A stretch of DNA of 64,000 bases, from the NCBI GenBank assembly GCA_965215165.1, contig CBDCCX010000006.1:2542001-2606000 (forward strand), given 5' to 3'. Each line of letters opens with the position of its first letter. Within the stretch, counting starts at the first letter, position 1. The position numbers and the translations under genes were made by a program. The stretch comes from JANQRZ01 sp965215165 (lineage in GTDB: Bacteria > Bacteroidota > Rhodothermia > Rhodothermales > JANQRZ01). A model generated the notes under the pieces. It did no database searches, had not been told where the DNA came from, and saw only the letters and a list, made by a program, of their open reading frames with translations. Below are positions 48,848-58,457 of the stretch, piece by piece.

Positions 48848-49249
48848 CTACTTCTTCCTGCGCAGAACTGGGGCCTCGGAGAAGCGACCGGAGCTATCAC
48901 GCCGCACATAGCGGCTGTCCCCACTCACCTTGCGCTTCTGGTCGCCGCGATCGCCCTGGCCGGACGGCACGGTGGTCTTCGCCTTCTTCTTGACGTCCTG
49001 GCGCAGCGACTTGGTCACATCGTTGCTCTCTTTGAACTTGCCCTCGTCGTCGCGTCGGACATAGCGCTTGTCGCCCTCGTGAGGTTCGATGAGCTCGCGC
49101 TTGGAGCTGGATTTCTTCCCACCGACGGTATCACGGTGGACGTGGCACCTATCACCCCAGACCTTCTCCGCAGCAGCTCGGAGGTCATCACGGCTTACAG
49201 TGCCGGGCTGGCTTGAGTCCCGAACGACTCGATTTTTTCGAATGGCCAT
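48848..49249 (-). CDS. Small basic protein with an internal GDxRYVRRDxxGxF repeat
   Basis: 133 residues, strongly basic, no signal peptide. The motif GD(K/S)RYVRRD..G(K/R)F occurs twice, at residues 59-72 and 110-123, around a Lys-rich centre (SLRQDVKKKAKTTVPSGQGD). The N-terminal 30 residues (RKNRVVRDSSQPGTVSRDDL) look like a separate helical segment. The pattern suggests nucleic-acid binding or a scaffold, but no family is certain. It is the upstream gene of the pair with the TIR-like protein. Lower GC than the surroundings supports transfer. Confidence 0.6.
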   Translation of the reverse strand: MAIRKNRVVRDSSQPGTVSRDDLRAAAEKVWGDRCHVHRDTVGGKKSSSKRELIEPHEGDKRYVRRDDEGKFKESNDVTKSLRQDVKKKAKTTVPSGQGDRGDQKRKVSGDSRYVRRDSSGRFSEAPVLRRKK

Positions 49250-49509
49250 TGCGTGTTGTGATGGTAGGGCGTGAAGGTACGTGCCAAGGGCTAGCAGGAT
49301 CCGACTTACAGCTCCGCAGGCAATTCGGTAACCTTCTCAAGGCTTTTGCAAGTCTCTAGCGATCTTACAAGGGCAACGGACGATCTCGCAGCGATACCGA
49401 GCACGCACGCTGTCTCCCTCTGCCTCGTTGCAGACACCGGCTCGTGACCTGCGGTGAATGTCGCCCCGTCGCGGCCTCCTCCCGCGCCTCCCATGTTCCC
49501 TTCCTCACC

Positions 49510-50808
49510 ATGCGCTTCGCCCTCTTCCTCGTCGGCCTCCTCTTTCTCTCCGTCGGCTGCAAGAGCGCCGACGAGATTTACAACGAGGGGCAGACCCTCG
49601 AGCTGCGGGGCGACTACGGGGAGGCGGCCTACCACTACGCCGAGGCGCTGGCGAAGCAGCCCGACTTGCGGAAGGCGCGCGGGCGGCTGGCCGAGGCGGG
49701 GAAGATCGCCGTCGGGCAGTGGCTGATCCAGATCGACTCGACCGAGATAGCGGGCGACCCCGTCTGGGCGGCCGAACTTCGCCGTTCGGGACTCGAACCG
49801 CTCATCGCCGCAGCACAAAAAGCCGACGTGACCCTAGCGCTGCCAGCAGGCTACGCCGAGCGGCGGCGCGCAAACCTCGACGCGGCGGTCGCCACGCTCC
49901 TCGACCGGGGCAGTGCGGCGGCGGCACGCGGGGATTTCCCCGACGCCCTCGAAGCGTACAATCAGGTCTACCGCTACGAACCGACGCAGCAGACCCGCGA
50001 CGCCCTCGTCACCGCTCACCGCGATGTCTACGTGTCGTGGGCCGAAGCCGACCTCGCCGCCGGACGCTACCTCGACGCCTACGACCACGCGGGTGCGGCG
50101 CTCCGGTACATCCCAGCGCACACCGCCGCCTCGGCCCAAGTCATCCGCATTCAGACCGAGGCCCTGGACCTGGGCAGCATCCGCACGGCCTTCGCGCCGG
50201 TCCAGCCGACGCGACGCGCACGCGACCTGCCGCGCGGCTTCGTCGGTGCCCTCAACGATGCCCTAGAGATCGACTATTGGACTCAGCCGCGGCCGTTCCT
50301 GCTCGCGGTGGAGTCGGCGCTCGTCCGGCGTGCCCTGCGCGACCTCGACCTCGCCGGTCCGCTCGCCTCGGGCGAGGCGGTCCGCATCGGTCGGGCCGTT
50401 GGGGCAGGCGTCGTCTTCGCAGGCGAGATCGAGCGCTTCGAGCGCACCACGGCAGAGCGCAAGCGAAGCGAGGTCGAGACGCGGACGAGAACGCGCGAGC
50501 GCGCGAGCTACACCCGCATCGAGGAGGAGGTGACGCTCTCGGCGAGCGTCGCCTTCAACCTGGTCGAGACGGCCACGGGCCGCGCGTTCTGCGAGCACAC
50601 CGTCGAGCGGTCCGTCCAGGGCCGGCTCGCGCGCGGCGAGTACGGCGGCAGCATTCGCGCGCTCGACCTGGACCGCGACGCGCGCCGCCTCTTCAGCGCC
50701 GACGCCCTCGAAGAGGCAGAGCGCGAGTTGGAAGATGAGTTGGTCGAGGCCCTCGCCAAGTCCGTAGCCGGTTTAACGCGCGCTTGCCTGCTCCGCGAGG
50801 TGCCATAG
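49510..50808 (+). CDS. TPR-like lipoprotein
   Basis: 432 residues. Signal peptide with lipobox LLFLSVGC (Cys at about residue 17); a TPR-type N-terminal half (ADEIYNEGQTLELRGDYGEA, AYHYAEALAKQPDLRKARG; a second pair near residues 135-210, GDFPDALEAYNQVYRYEP and GRYLDAYDHAGAALRYIP); and a C-terminal half that resembles outer-membrane assembly lipoproteins (GAGVVFAGEIERFE, ASVAFNLVETATGRAFCEH). Probably an envelope protein-protein scaffold. The stop TAG shares its final G with the GTG start of the next gene. Confidence 0.75.
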   Translation: MRFALFLVGLLFLSVGCKSADEIYNEGQTLELRGDYGEAAYHYAEALAKQPDLRKARGRLAEAGKIAVGQWLIQIDSTEIAGDPVWAAELRRSGLEPLIAAAQKADVTLALPAGYAERRRANLDAAVATLLDRGSAAAARGDFPDALEAYNQVYRYEPTQQTRDALVTAHRDVYVSWAEADLAAGRYLDAYDHAGAALRYIPAHTAASAQVIRIQTEALDLGSIRTAFAPVQPTRRARDLPRGFVGALNDALEIDYWTQPRPFLLAVESALVRRALRDLDLAGPLASGEAVRIGRAVGAGVVFAGEIERFERTTAERKRSEVETRTRTRERASYTRIEEEVTLSASVAFNLVETATGRAFCEHTVERSVQGRLARGEYGGSIRALDLDRDARRLFSADALEEAERELEDELVEALAKSVAGLTRACLLREVP

Positions 50809-52463
50809 TGCTGCTGACCTACTACACCCTCCGCGCCCTCGCCGCCGAGTGGGACGCCGCCCTCGCCGGCACCGCCGTCGCCGACGCCTACTCGCAGAAC
50901 CGGGCCGAGCTGTCGCTCTCGTTCGAGGGCGACGCGGAGAGTGACGAACGGTGGACGCTCGCCGTCGTCGTCCGGCCCGAGCTGCGGCTGCTCTTCCGCA
51001 ACCCCGGCCGGGGCCGCGCCCGCCGCAACAGCGCGAGCCTGTTCGAGGCCGCCCTCGGCCGCCGCGTCGAGGCCGTCCGCGCCGCCGACCGCGACCGCGT
51101 CGTGTTCGTCGAGATCGAGGGCGGGCTGCGGTTCCAGGTCCAGCTCTTCGGCCCGCGCCCGAACGTGTGGCTCGTCGAGGAGGACCGAGTGATCGAAGCG
51201 TTTCAGGGCGAGTGGGACGAGCCGCCGCCCGCGCCGCGCGCCGCGCCGGCCGTGGGCACGGTCGAGGACTTCGAGGCGCGGTGGCGCGAGAATCGCAAGA
51301 CCGTCGCGCAGGCCGTGCAGTCGGCGATGCCGCTCTTCGACCGGGCGCTCGCCGACGAGGCCGTGGCGCGGGCCGGCATCGAGGCCATCGTCCCCGTCGA
51401 CGCTACCGAGGCCGAGCGGCGGGCGCTCTTCGCAGCCGCCCAGCGGATCGAGGCGGAGCTTGCCGCACCGGCCCCGCGCATCCTCTGGCGCGGCACACGC
51501 GTCGAGGATTTCTCGCTCCTCGAGCTCCGGCACCGTCACGGAGAGGGGCTGCGCGAAGAGCGCTTCGAGACCGTCGACGAGGCAGTGCGCGTCTACGCCC
51601 GCCGCCGCCTCGCCCAGGCCCGCTTCGACGCGACGTATGAGCCGCTCGAAAAACGCCTCGCCGCCGCTGCCGCCAAGCTCGCCCGCAGCGCCGACCGGAT
51701 GCTCGACGAGCTGGCCGCCGCGAGCCGCGCCGACGGCTACGAGCGGTGGGGCCACCTCCTGATGGCGCAGGCGCAGCAGCAGGCCGCCGGAGCCGAGGAG
51801 GTCATCCTCCCCGACATCCTCGACGCCGGCGACCCGGTCACGATCCCGCTCGACCCGGCGCTGACCGGGATCGAGAACGCCGAGCGGTTCTACGCCAAGG
51901 CCCGCCGCACGCGCGCAGCCCGCACCCACGCCGAGGCCCGGTGGGAGGGCGTGCAGGCCGAGGCCGAATCCGCCGCCGGTCTGCTCACTCGCCTCCGCGC
52001 GCTCGACGCGCTCCCCGACCTCGACGCCTTCATGGACGAGGAAAAGCCGGCGCTCGAAGCGGTCCTCGGGCGTAAGGGTGCGGGCGAGGAGAGCGAGCCG
52101 TTCCGCCGGTTCCCGCTGCCGGGCGGCTACGAGGCATGGGTCGGCAAGAACGCCAAGGGGAATGCCGCGCTCACCACGCGCTGGACCAGTCCGCACGACC
52201 TGTGGCTCCACGCGCGCGGCGTCCCCGGCTCGCACGTCGTCGTCCGGCGCGACAGCAAGACCGTCATGCCCGAGCGCCGCGTCATCGAGCAGGCGGCGGC
52301 GCTCGCGGCGCACTTCAGCCAGGCCAAGACGCAGTCGCTCGTGCCCGTCACCGTGACCGAGCGGAAGTACGTCCGCCCGGTCAAGGGCGGCCCGCCGGGC
52401 TTGGTGCGCGTGGACCGCGAGGACGTGGTGATCGTGGAGCCGTGGCGGCCGAGCGGCGCGTGA
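50808..52463 (+). CDS. NFACT/RqcH-family ribosome quality control protein
   Basis: 551 residues. NFACT-N domain at the N-terminus (YYTLRALAAEWDAALAGTAV), a coiled-coil region (about residues 255-400: AKLARSADRMLDELAA, ENAERFYAKARRTRAARTH), and a C-terminal NFACT-R domain with the signature SPHDLWLHARGVPGSHVVVR. This is the Rqc2/RqcH/FbpA family, which binds stalled 50S subunits and directs alanine tailing. It is somewhat shorter than Bacillus RqcH, as is usual in Bacteroidota. The start GTG 50808 overlaps the upstream stop (TAGTG), indicating coupling. Confidence 0.9.
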   Translation: MLLTYYTLRALAAEWDAALAGTAVADAYSQNRAELSLSFEGDAESDERWTLAVVVRPELRLLFRNPGRGRARRNSASLFEAALGRRVEAVRAADRDRVVFVEIEGGLRFQVQLFGPRPNVWLVEEDRVIEAFQGEWDEPPPAPRAAPAVGTVEDFEARWRENRKTVAQAVQSAMPLFDRALADEAVARAGIEAIVPVDATEAERRALFAAAQRIEAELAAPAPRILWRGTRVEDFSLLELRHRHGEGLREERFETVDEAVRVYARRRLAQARFDATYEPLEKRLAAAAAKLARSADRMLDELAAASRADGYERWGHLLMAQAQQQAAGAEEVILPDILDAGDPVTIPLDPALTGIENAERFYAKARRTRAARTHAEARWEGVQAEAESAAGLLTRLRALDALPDLDAFMDEEKPALEAVLGRKGAGEESEPFRRFPLPGGYEAWVGKNAKGNAALTTRWTSPHDLWLHARGVPGSHVVVRRDSKTVMPERRVIEQAAALAAHFSQAKTQSLVPVTVTERKYVRPVKGGPPGLVRVDREDVVIVEPWRPSGA

Positions 52464-52539
52464 CGAATGTCGCGTGACGAGTGACGCCGGCCCCGTACCT
52501 TCCGTCCGACCTGACTCCCCGACCTCCGACTCTCGACCT

Positions 52540-53421
52540 ATGACCTGGTGGGAAGCACTCATCCTCGGCCTAGTGCAGGGCTTGGCCGAGTTCCTGCCGG
52601 TCTCGTCGTCCGGCCACCTCGCGCTCGGGCAGTACGTGCTCGGCATCGACGAGCCGGACATCACCTTCGAGATCTTCGTCCACTTTGGGACTGTCCTCTC
52701 GATCGTAACCGTCTACCGGGGGCGCATCCTAACGATCTTTGGCGAGGTGTTCCGGGCGCTGCGGCGTCCGAGCGTGTGGCGCGCCGCGTTCAGCCCCGGC
52801 CCCATCGAGAACACGCCGCCGGAGCCGTTCGGGGCCGAGGTCGGCGCGCGCCGTGGGCCGACGGACACGCCGAGCGGGGCAGTCCGGCTGGCGGTCTTCG
52901 TGCTGCTCTCGATGATCCCGACCGGGCTGGTCTACGTCCTGTTCGGCGACGCGGTCGAGCACCTGTTCGAGGTCCCGCGCTTCGTCTGCGGGATGCTGCT
53001 CGTAACGGGCGTGCTGCTGCTCGCGATCCGCTTCCGGCCGGACCCCGACGGCGTGCTCTCGCCCGGCAAGGCGGTGCTGGTCGGCCTGGCGCAGAGCGCG
53101 GCGCTGCTGCCCGGCATCTCGCGCAGCGGCGCGACGATCTCGACGGCGATCTACCAGAACGTCAACCGCAAGGACGCCGCCGACTTCTCGTTCCTGATGT
53201 CGCTGCCGGTGATCGTCGGGGCGACGCTCGTCAAGGTGCTCGAGCTCTTCGACGCGGGCGCGGCCATCGACTGGGTGCCGCTGCTCCTGGGGACGGCCGT
53301 GGCCTACGTCTCCGGCATCTGGGCGATCCGGGTGGTGATCGACTTCGTGCAGCGCGGCAACCTGGCGTACTTCGCCTACTACTGCTTCGCCGTCGGCACG
53401 CTGGGGCTGGTTTTCATCTAG
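52540..53421 (+). CDS. uppP: Undecaprenyl-diphosphatase
   Basis: 293 residues, a polytopic membrane enzyme that recycles undecaprenyl pyrophosphate, the lipid carrier for cell-wall glycans. Signatures GLVQGLAEFLPVSSSGHLAL (catalytic Glu and Ser) and LLPGISRSGATIST are complete. Compared with short homologues it has an extra soluble stretch between helices (residues about 75-110, ENTPPEPFGAEVGARRG). ATG 52540 matches the family start (MTWWEALILG). The leader has a TACCTTCC motif near 52495. Confidence 0.95.
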   Translation: MTWWEALILGLVQGLAEFLPVSSSGHLALGQYVLGIDEPDITFEIFVHFGTVLSIVTVYRGRILTIFGEVFRALRRPSVWRAAFSPGPIENTPPEPFGAEVGARRGPTDTPSGAVRLAVFVLLSMIPTGLVYVLFGDAVEHLFEVPRFVCGMLLVTGVLLLAIRFRPDPDGVLSPGKAVLVGLAQSAALLPGISRSGATISTAIYQNVNRKDAADFSFLMSLPVIVGATLVKVLELFDAGAAIDWVPLLLGTAVAYVSGIWAIRVVIDFVQRGNLAYFAYYCFAVGTLGLVFI

Positions 53422-53633
53422 GTCGGAAGCGCAACGGGTGCTCCGTCGGGTACGGACGCGTTCCCGCCCGGCGAGGTGGATCAGGGCGGGACCGGAAAGC
53501 GAGACCGGGCTTTATCACTCTGAGACGAGGCCGATACTCGGGCTGCGCGCCCGTCGGCGTCGAGCAGGGCGAGGCCTGCCTCGCCCCCACGGGCCGCGCT
53601 GTCTTTCGCCCTCCGTCTCCCGTCCTCTGAGCC

Positions 53634-55115
53634 ATGCCCTACCGCCTCTTCGTCGTCGATGACGACAAGCACTACGCCCGCCTCCTCTCGTACCGCCTCG
53701 ACAAAGACGACGCCCACGAGGTCGAGGTCTTCCACAGCGGCGAGGACGTGCTCGACCGGCTCGACGCCGGGCCGGACCTGATCCTGCTCGACATCATGAT
53801 GCCGGGCATCGACGGGATCGAGACGCTCAAGCGCGTCAAGAAGCGCCGCGCCGACCTGCCGGTGGTCATGATCTCGGCGCAAGGCAACGTCGAGACCGCC
53901 GTCGAGGCGATGCGCCTCGGGGCCTACGACTACATCACCAAGGGCCAGGACGACTTGGTCAAGCTCGACAAGGTGGTCGGGCACGTCAAGGAGCGCGTGG
54001 CGCTCGCGCGCGAGGTCGAGAGCCTGCGTGGCGAGGTCGCCGAGAAGTACGGCCTCGACGAGATCGTCGGCGACAGCCCGGCGATGGAGGAGGTCTACCG
54101 GCTCATCCAGAAGACCCTGCGCGGCGACCTGACCGTCGCCATCCAGGGTGAGTCCGGGACCGGCAAGGAGCTCGTCGCCCGCGCGATCCACTACAACTCG
54201 GGCCGCAAGACCGGGCCGTTCGTCGTCGTCAACTGCGCCGCCATCCCGCGCGAGCTGATGGAGTCCGAGTTCTTCGGCCACGAGAAGGGCAGCTTCACCG
54301 GCGCGCACGCCCGCCACATCGGCAAGTTCGAGCAGGCCGACGGCGGGACCCTCTTCCTCGACGAGATCGGCGAGCTGGACCTCGACCTCCAGGCCAAGCT
54401 GCTGCGCGCGCTCCAGAACCGCGAGGTCACCCGCGTCGGCGGCGACAAGACCATCTCGTTCGACTGCCGCGTGATCTCGGCGACCAACAAGGAGGTCCTC
54501 TCGATGATCTCCGAGGGCGGCTTCCGCGAGGATCTGTACTACCGCCTCTTCCAGTTCCCGGTCACGCTTCCGCCGCTGCGCGAGCGCGGGCAGGACGTGC
54601 TGGTGCTCGCCCACCACTTCGTCGAGGCCTACCAGGCCGAGCACCCCGGCTTCGCCGACAAGCTGCTCTCGAAGAAGGCCAGCAAGGCGATCCTCAAGTA
54701 TCCGTGGCCCGGCAACGTCCGCGAGCTGAAGAACGCCGTCGAGCGCGCGCTGCTGATCTCCGACGCCGAGCAGATCGCCGCCGAGGACCTGATGCTGGAG
54801 CTGAACGCCGGCATCACGCCGTGGACCGAGCGCGCCGGGGGGCCGCCCGCCTCCGCCCCGCCGCCCGCGCCCACCCCGCAGCCCGCGCAACTTGCACCCG
54901 GCGGCGACGGTATAGGGGCCGGCGAGTCGGACGAGCCGCCCTCGCTCTCGCTCGGCGACGAGGAGATCGTTCCGCTCGAGGAGTTGAAGCAGCGCGCCGT
55001 CGAGCGGGCGTACCAGATCTGCGAGGGGAACGTGGACCGCGCCGCCGTCGAGCTCGGCATCGGGCGGGCCACGATGTACCGGCTCCTCAAGAAGTACGAC
55101 ATCAATACGGACTAG
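53634..55115 (+). CDS. Sigma-54-dependent response regulator (NtrC type)
   Basis: 493 residues. Receiver domain (residues 1-125; acidic pair VVDDDK, phospho-Asp in LILLDIMMPG, Lys in YITKGQ), AAA+ domain (about 140-380; Walker A GESGTGKE, sigma-54 contact loop GSFTGA instead of GAFTGA, Walker B GGTLFLDEIGEL, Arg finger region FREDLYYRLFQFPVTLPPLRER), a proline-rich linker (PPASAPPPAPTPQPA) and a C-terminal Fis-type HTH (AAVELGIGRATMYRLLKKYD). It activates RpoN promoters when phosphorylated. No partner kinase gene is adjacent. Confidence 0.95.
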   Translation: MPYRLFVVDDDKHYARLLSYRLDKDDAHEVEVFHSGEDVLDRLDAGPDLILLDIMMPGIDGIETLKRVKKRRADLPVVMISAQGNVETAVEAMRLGAYDYITKGQDDLVKLDKVVGHVKERVALAREVESLRGEVAEKYGLDEIVGDSPAMEEVYRLIQKTLRGDLTVAIQGESGTGKELVARAIHYNSGRKTGPFVVVNCAAIPRELMESEFFGHEKGSFTGAHARHIGKFEQADGGTLFLDEIGELDLDLQAKLLRALQNREVTRVGGDKTISFDCRVISATNKEVLSMISEGGFREDLYYRLFQFPVTLPPLRERGQDVLVLAHHFVEAYQAEHPGFADKLLSKKASKAILKYPWPGNVRELKNAVERALLISDAEQIAAEDLMLELNAGITPWTERAGGPPASAPPPAPTPQPAQLAPGGDGIGAGESDEPPSLSLGDEEIVPLEELKQRAVERAYQICEGNVDRAAVELGIGRATMYRLLKKYDINTD

Positions 55116-55206
55116 TTAGTGGGTCGTGGTTCGTAGTTGGTGGTTCGCTTGCGGCATCGGATGCGGCAGGCCCAACAACAAACAACTGACCACACCCTAC
55201 TAACTA
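55113..55206. repeat. G/T-rich long imperfect palindrome between rpoN regulator and ecsC-like gene
   Basis: TAGTTAGTGGGTCGTGGTTCGTAG on the left is mirrored by an arm ending CCACACCCTACTAACTA on the right; the reverse complement of the right end reads TAGTTAGTAGGGTGTGG. The left end includes the regulator's TAG stop codon. It has no coding potential; on the minus strand it would translate to NYEPRPTN-like text, a common spurious annotation in other genomes. Confidence 0.7.
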
Positions 55207-55211
55207 CCCTC

Positions 55212-56030
55212 ATGCGCCTGACCGAGTACGAAAAGCACGCCCAGCGCGAGATCGACCGCTGGCAGCACGGCGAGTCGTCGTTTCTCCAGCAGGCCATCGA
55301 CTTCGCGATGAAGCCCGTCGACTGGGCCTTCGACCAGGTCATTCCGGACGAGCTGATCGACCGGCTCTCGGACGCCATCATCGACGGCCTCGGCGTGCTC
55401 AACGACGCGAGTGCGTGGACCTACGAGGAGGACGACGTCCTCGAGAAAGCCCGCGCCCGAGGCCTCGACGTGAACACGGTCGACGAGCTCCGCGACCGGC
55501 CGCTCGAGGAGCTCGACCCCATCGCGCAGGACTTCTATGGCCAGAACGCCATCCTGGCCGCCATCGAGGGCGGCGGCACGAGCCTGGGCGGGCCGCTCTT
55601 CATCGCCGCCGACATCCCGCTGCTGTTCACCATCAACTTCCGAGTGATCCAGCAGATCGGCGGGGCCTACGGCTTCCCCCTCCGCAAGCCCGAGTTCCAG
55701 CCGCTCGTGGTTGCCATCTACAACGTCGCCGCGAGCGGGAGCCGGGAGGCGAAGCAGGCCGCCGTGCGCGAGCTGAGCGTCGCCGCCGCCGCCTTCGCGC
55801 ACGACACGGGGTACAAAGGCCGCCGCGTCTCGGGGACCTTCCGCGACCAGAACCGCCACGTCCCGCGCGAGCTGGCCAAGAACCTCGCCGCGCGCAAGCT
55901 CGGGCAGCTCATCCCCGTGGCTGGGGCCGCCATCGGGGCCGGCGTCAACTACTGGTTCACCGACCAGACGGCGCGCACCGCCACGATGCTCTTCCGCTCG
56001 CTCTACCTCGAGCGCAAGGAACGGCTGTAG
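55212..56030 (+). CDS. EcsC-family protein
   Basis: 272 residues. EcsC family pattern: MRLTEYEKHAQREIDRWQ, VDWAFDQVIPDELIDRLSDAI, GGGTSLGGPLFIAADIPLLFTINFRVIQQIGGAYGF and C-terminal GQLIPVAGAAIGAGVNYWF. It has two amphipathic/hydrophobic segments near 125-160 and 230-250 that probably associate with the membrane. In Bacillus EcsC accompanies an ABC transporter linked to secretion; here no transporter is adjacent, so the role is unknown. It sits 96 bp after the sigma-54 regulator on the same strand. Confidence 0.85.
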   Translation: MRLTEYEKHAQREIDRWQHGESSFLQQAIDFAMKPVDWAFDQVIPDELIDRLSDAIIDGLGVLNDASAWTYEEDDVLEKARARGLDVNTVDELRDRPLEELDPIAQDFYGQNAILAAIEGGGTSLGGPLFIAADIPLLFTINFRVIQQIGGAYGFPLRKPEFQPLVVAIYNVAASGSREAKQAAVRELSVAAAAFAHDTGYKGRRVSGTFRDQNRHVPRELAKNLAARKLGQLIPVAGAAIGAGVNYWFTDQTARTATMLFRSLYLERKERL

Positions 56031-56041
56031 GGGTCAAGGCC

Positions 56042-57199
<1,158 letters not shown>

Positions 57200-57204
57200 G
57201 GCGA

Positions 57205-57819
57205 TCAGAAAGAGGAGACGAGGGTGCGGGCGGGGACGCCGACGACGGTCACCTGCGCCGGCACGTCGCGCACGACGACAGCCCCGGCCCCGACGGTCGT
57301 CCACGCCCCGACGGACCGGTTGGGCAGGACGCCCGCGCCGATCCCCAGGAACGCGCCCTCGCCGAGGCGGACGGTGCCGCCGAGGTGCGCGCCGGGCGCG
57401 ACGTGGACGTAGGCACCGAGCGTGCAGTCGTGATCCACGCTGGCCCCCGTGTTGACGATGGTGTGCGGGCCGAGCCGGGCATCGGGCTGCACGACGGCCC
57501 CGGCAAGAACGACGGTCCCCGGCCCGAGCGTAGCGGACGGATGGACGGCGGCAGCCGGATGCACGGCCGTCGCCCAGGCCATGCCCGGCATCTCGGTGGC
57601 GATCCGCTTGCGAAGGTCGTTGGGCCCAACCGCGATGACGCCCGGCACCCCCGCCCGCGTCGCCTCGGCAATGAGCCCGCGCACGGGCACGCCGAGCAGC
57701 GACCCGCCGTGCTTGCGCGCGTCGTCGTCGTAGACCGCCACGACCTCCTCGCCCGCCGCCTGGAGTGTGGCGACGACCACCTTCGCGTGCCCGCCGCCGC
57801 CGATCACGATGACGCTCAT
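57205..57819 (-). CDS. PglD/NeuD-type sugar O/N-acyltransferase
   Basis: 204 residues. N-terminal Rossmann-like PglD_N domain (MSVIVIGGGGHAKVVVATLQ) followed by a left-handed beta-helix of hexapeptide repeats (AAVHPSATLGPGTVVLAGAV, GASVDHDCTLGAYVHVAPGA; catalytic His in VDHDC). It should acetylate the amino-sugar made by the neighbouring aminotransferase. Start overlaps the upstream stop as ATGA. Confidence 0.9.
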   Translation of the reverse strand: MSVIVIGGGGHAKVVVATLQAAGEEVVAVYDDDARKHGGSLLGVPVRGLIAEATRAGVPGVIAVGPNDLRKRIATEMPGMAWATAVHPAAAVHPSATLGPGTVVLAGAVVQPDARLGPHTIVNTGASVDHDCTLGAYVHVAPGAHLGGTVRLGEGAFLGIGAGVLPNRSVGAWTTVGAGAVVVRDVPAQVTVVGVPARTLVSSF

Positions 57820-58457
57820 GCCGTAAGCCCTCCGGCCTGGGTGCCCATGAACTCGGGCATCGTCACCGTCTGGCTGGCGTTGATTCCCTCGCGGACGAAC
57901 ACTTTCTTGAGGGTCAGCAGGAGGATGCGGAGGTCGAGGGCGAGCGAGACGTGCTCCACGTACCACACGTCGAGGGCGAACTTCTCGTCCCACCCGATGG
58001 CGTTGCGGCCGTTGACCTGCGCCCAGCCCGTGACGCCGGGCTTGACCTCGTGGCGGCGCGCCTGCTCCGGCGTGTAGCGGTCGAGGTAGCGCACCAGAAG
58101 CGGGCGCGGGCCGACCAGGCTCATCTCGCCGCGCAGCACGCTCCACAGGCTCGGCAGCTCGTCGAGGCTCGTGCTGCGGAGGAGGTGACCGAGCGGCGGC
58201 GTCCGCTCGGCGTCGGGCGCGAGGCGGCCGTCGGCATCGCGCGCGTCGGTCATCGTGCGGAACTTGAGCATCTCGAACGGGCGCGCGTGCAGCCCCGGCC
58301 GGGTCTGCCGGAAGAGGACGGGCGGCCCCAGCCGCAGCCCCACGCTCACCGCCACGCCCGCCAGCACTGGACTGAGCACGGCCAAGCCGACCGCCGCCGC
58401 CGTGCGGTCGAGCAGCGGTTTGCCCCAGCGGCGGTAGGCGGTGTGGCGCGGCGTCAC
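57816..58457 (-). CDS. Initiating sugar phosphate transferase (PglC/WcaJ type)
   Basis: 213 residues. One N-terminal hydrophobic hairpin (AAAVGLAVLSPVLAGVAVSVG) and the bacterial sugar transferase domain: PVLFRQTRPGLHARPFEMLKFRTM, LRSTSLDELPSLWSVLRGEMSLVGPRP, KPGVTGWAQVNGRNA and LDVWYVEHVSLALDL. It attaches the first sugar-1-phosphate to undecaprenyl phosphate at the inner membrane. Start GTG 58457 overlaps the upstream gene's stop (GTGA); its own stop overlaps the acetyltransferase start. It defines the operon as lipid-linked glycan assembly. Confidence 0.93.
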   Translation of the reverse strand: MTPRHTAYRRWGKPLLDRTAAAVGLAVLSPVLAGVAVSVGLRLGPPVLFRQTRPGLHARPFEMLKFRTMTDARDADGRLAPDAERTPPLGHLLRSTSLDELPSLWSVLRGEMSLVGPRPLLVRYLDRYTPEQARRHEVKPGVTGWAQVNGRNAIGWDEKFALDVWYVEHVSLALDLRILLLTLKKVFVREGINASQTVTMPEFMGTQAGGLTA

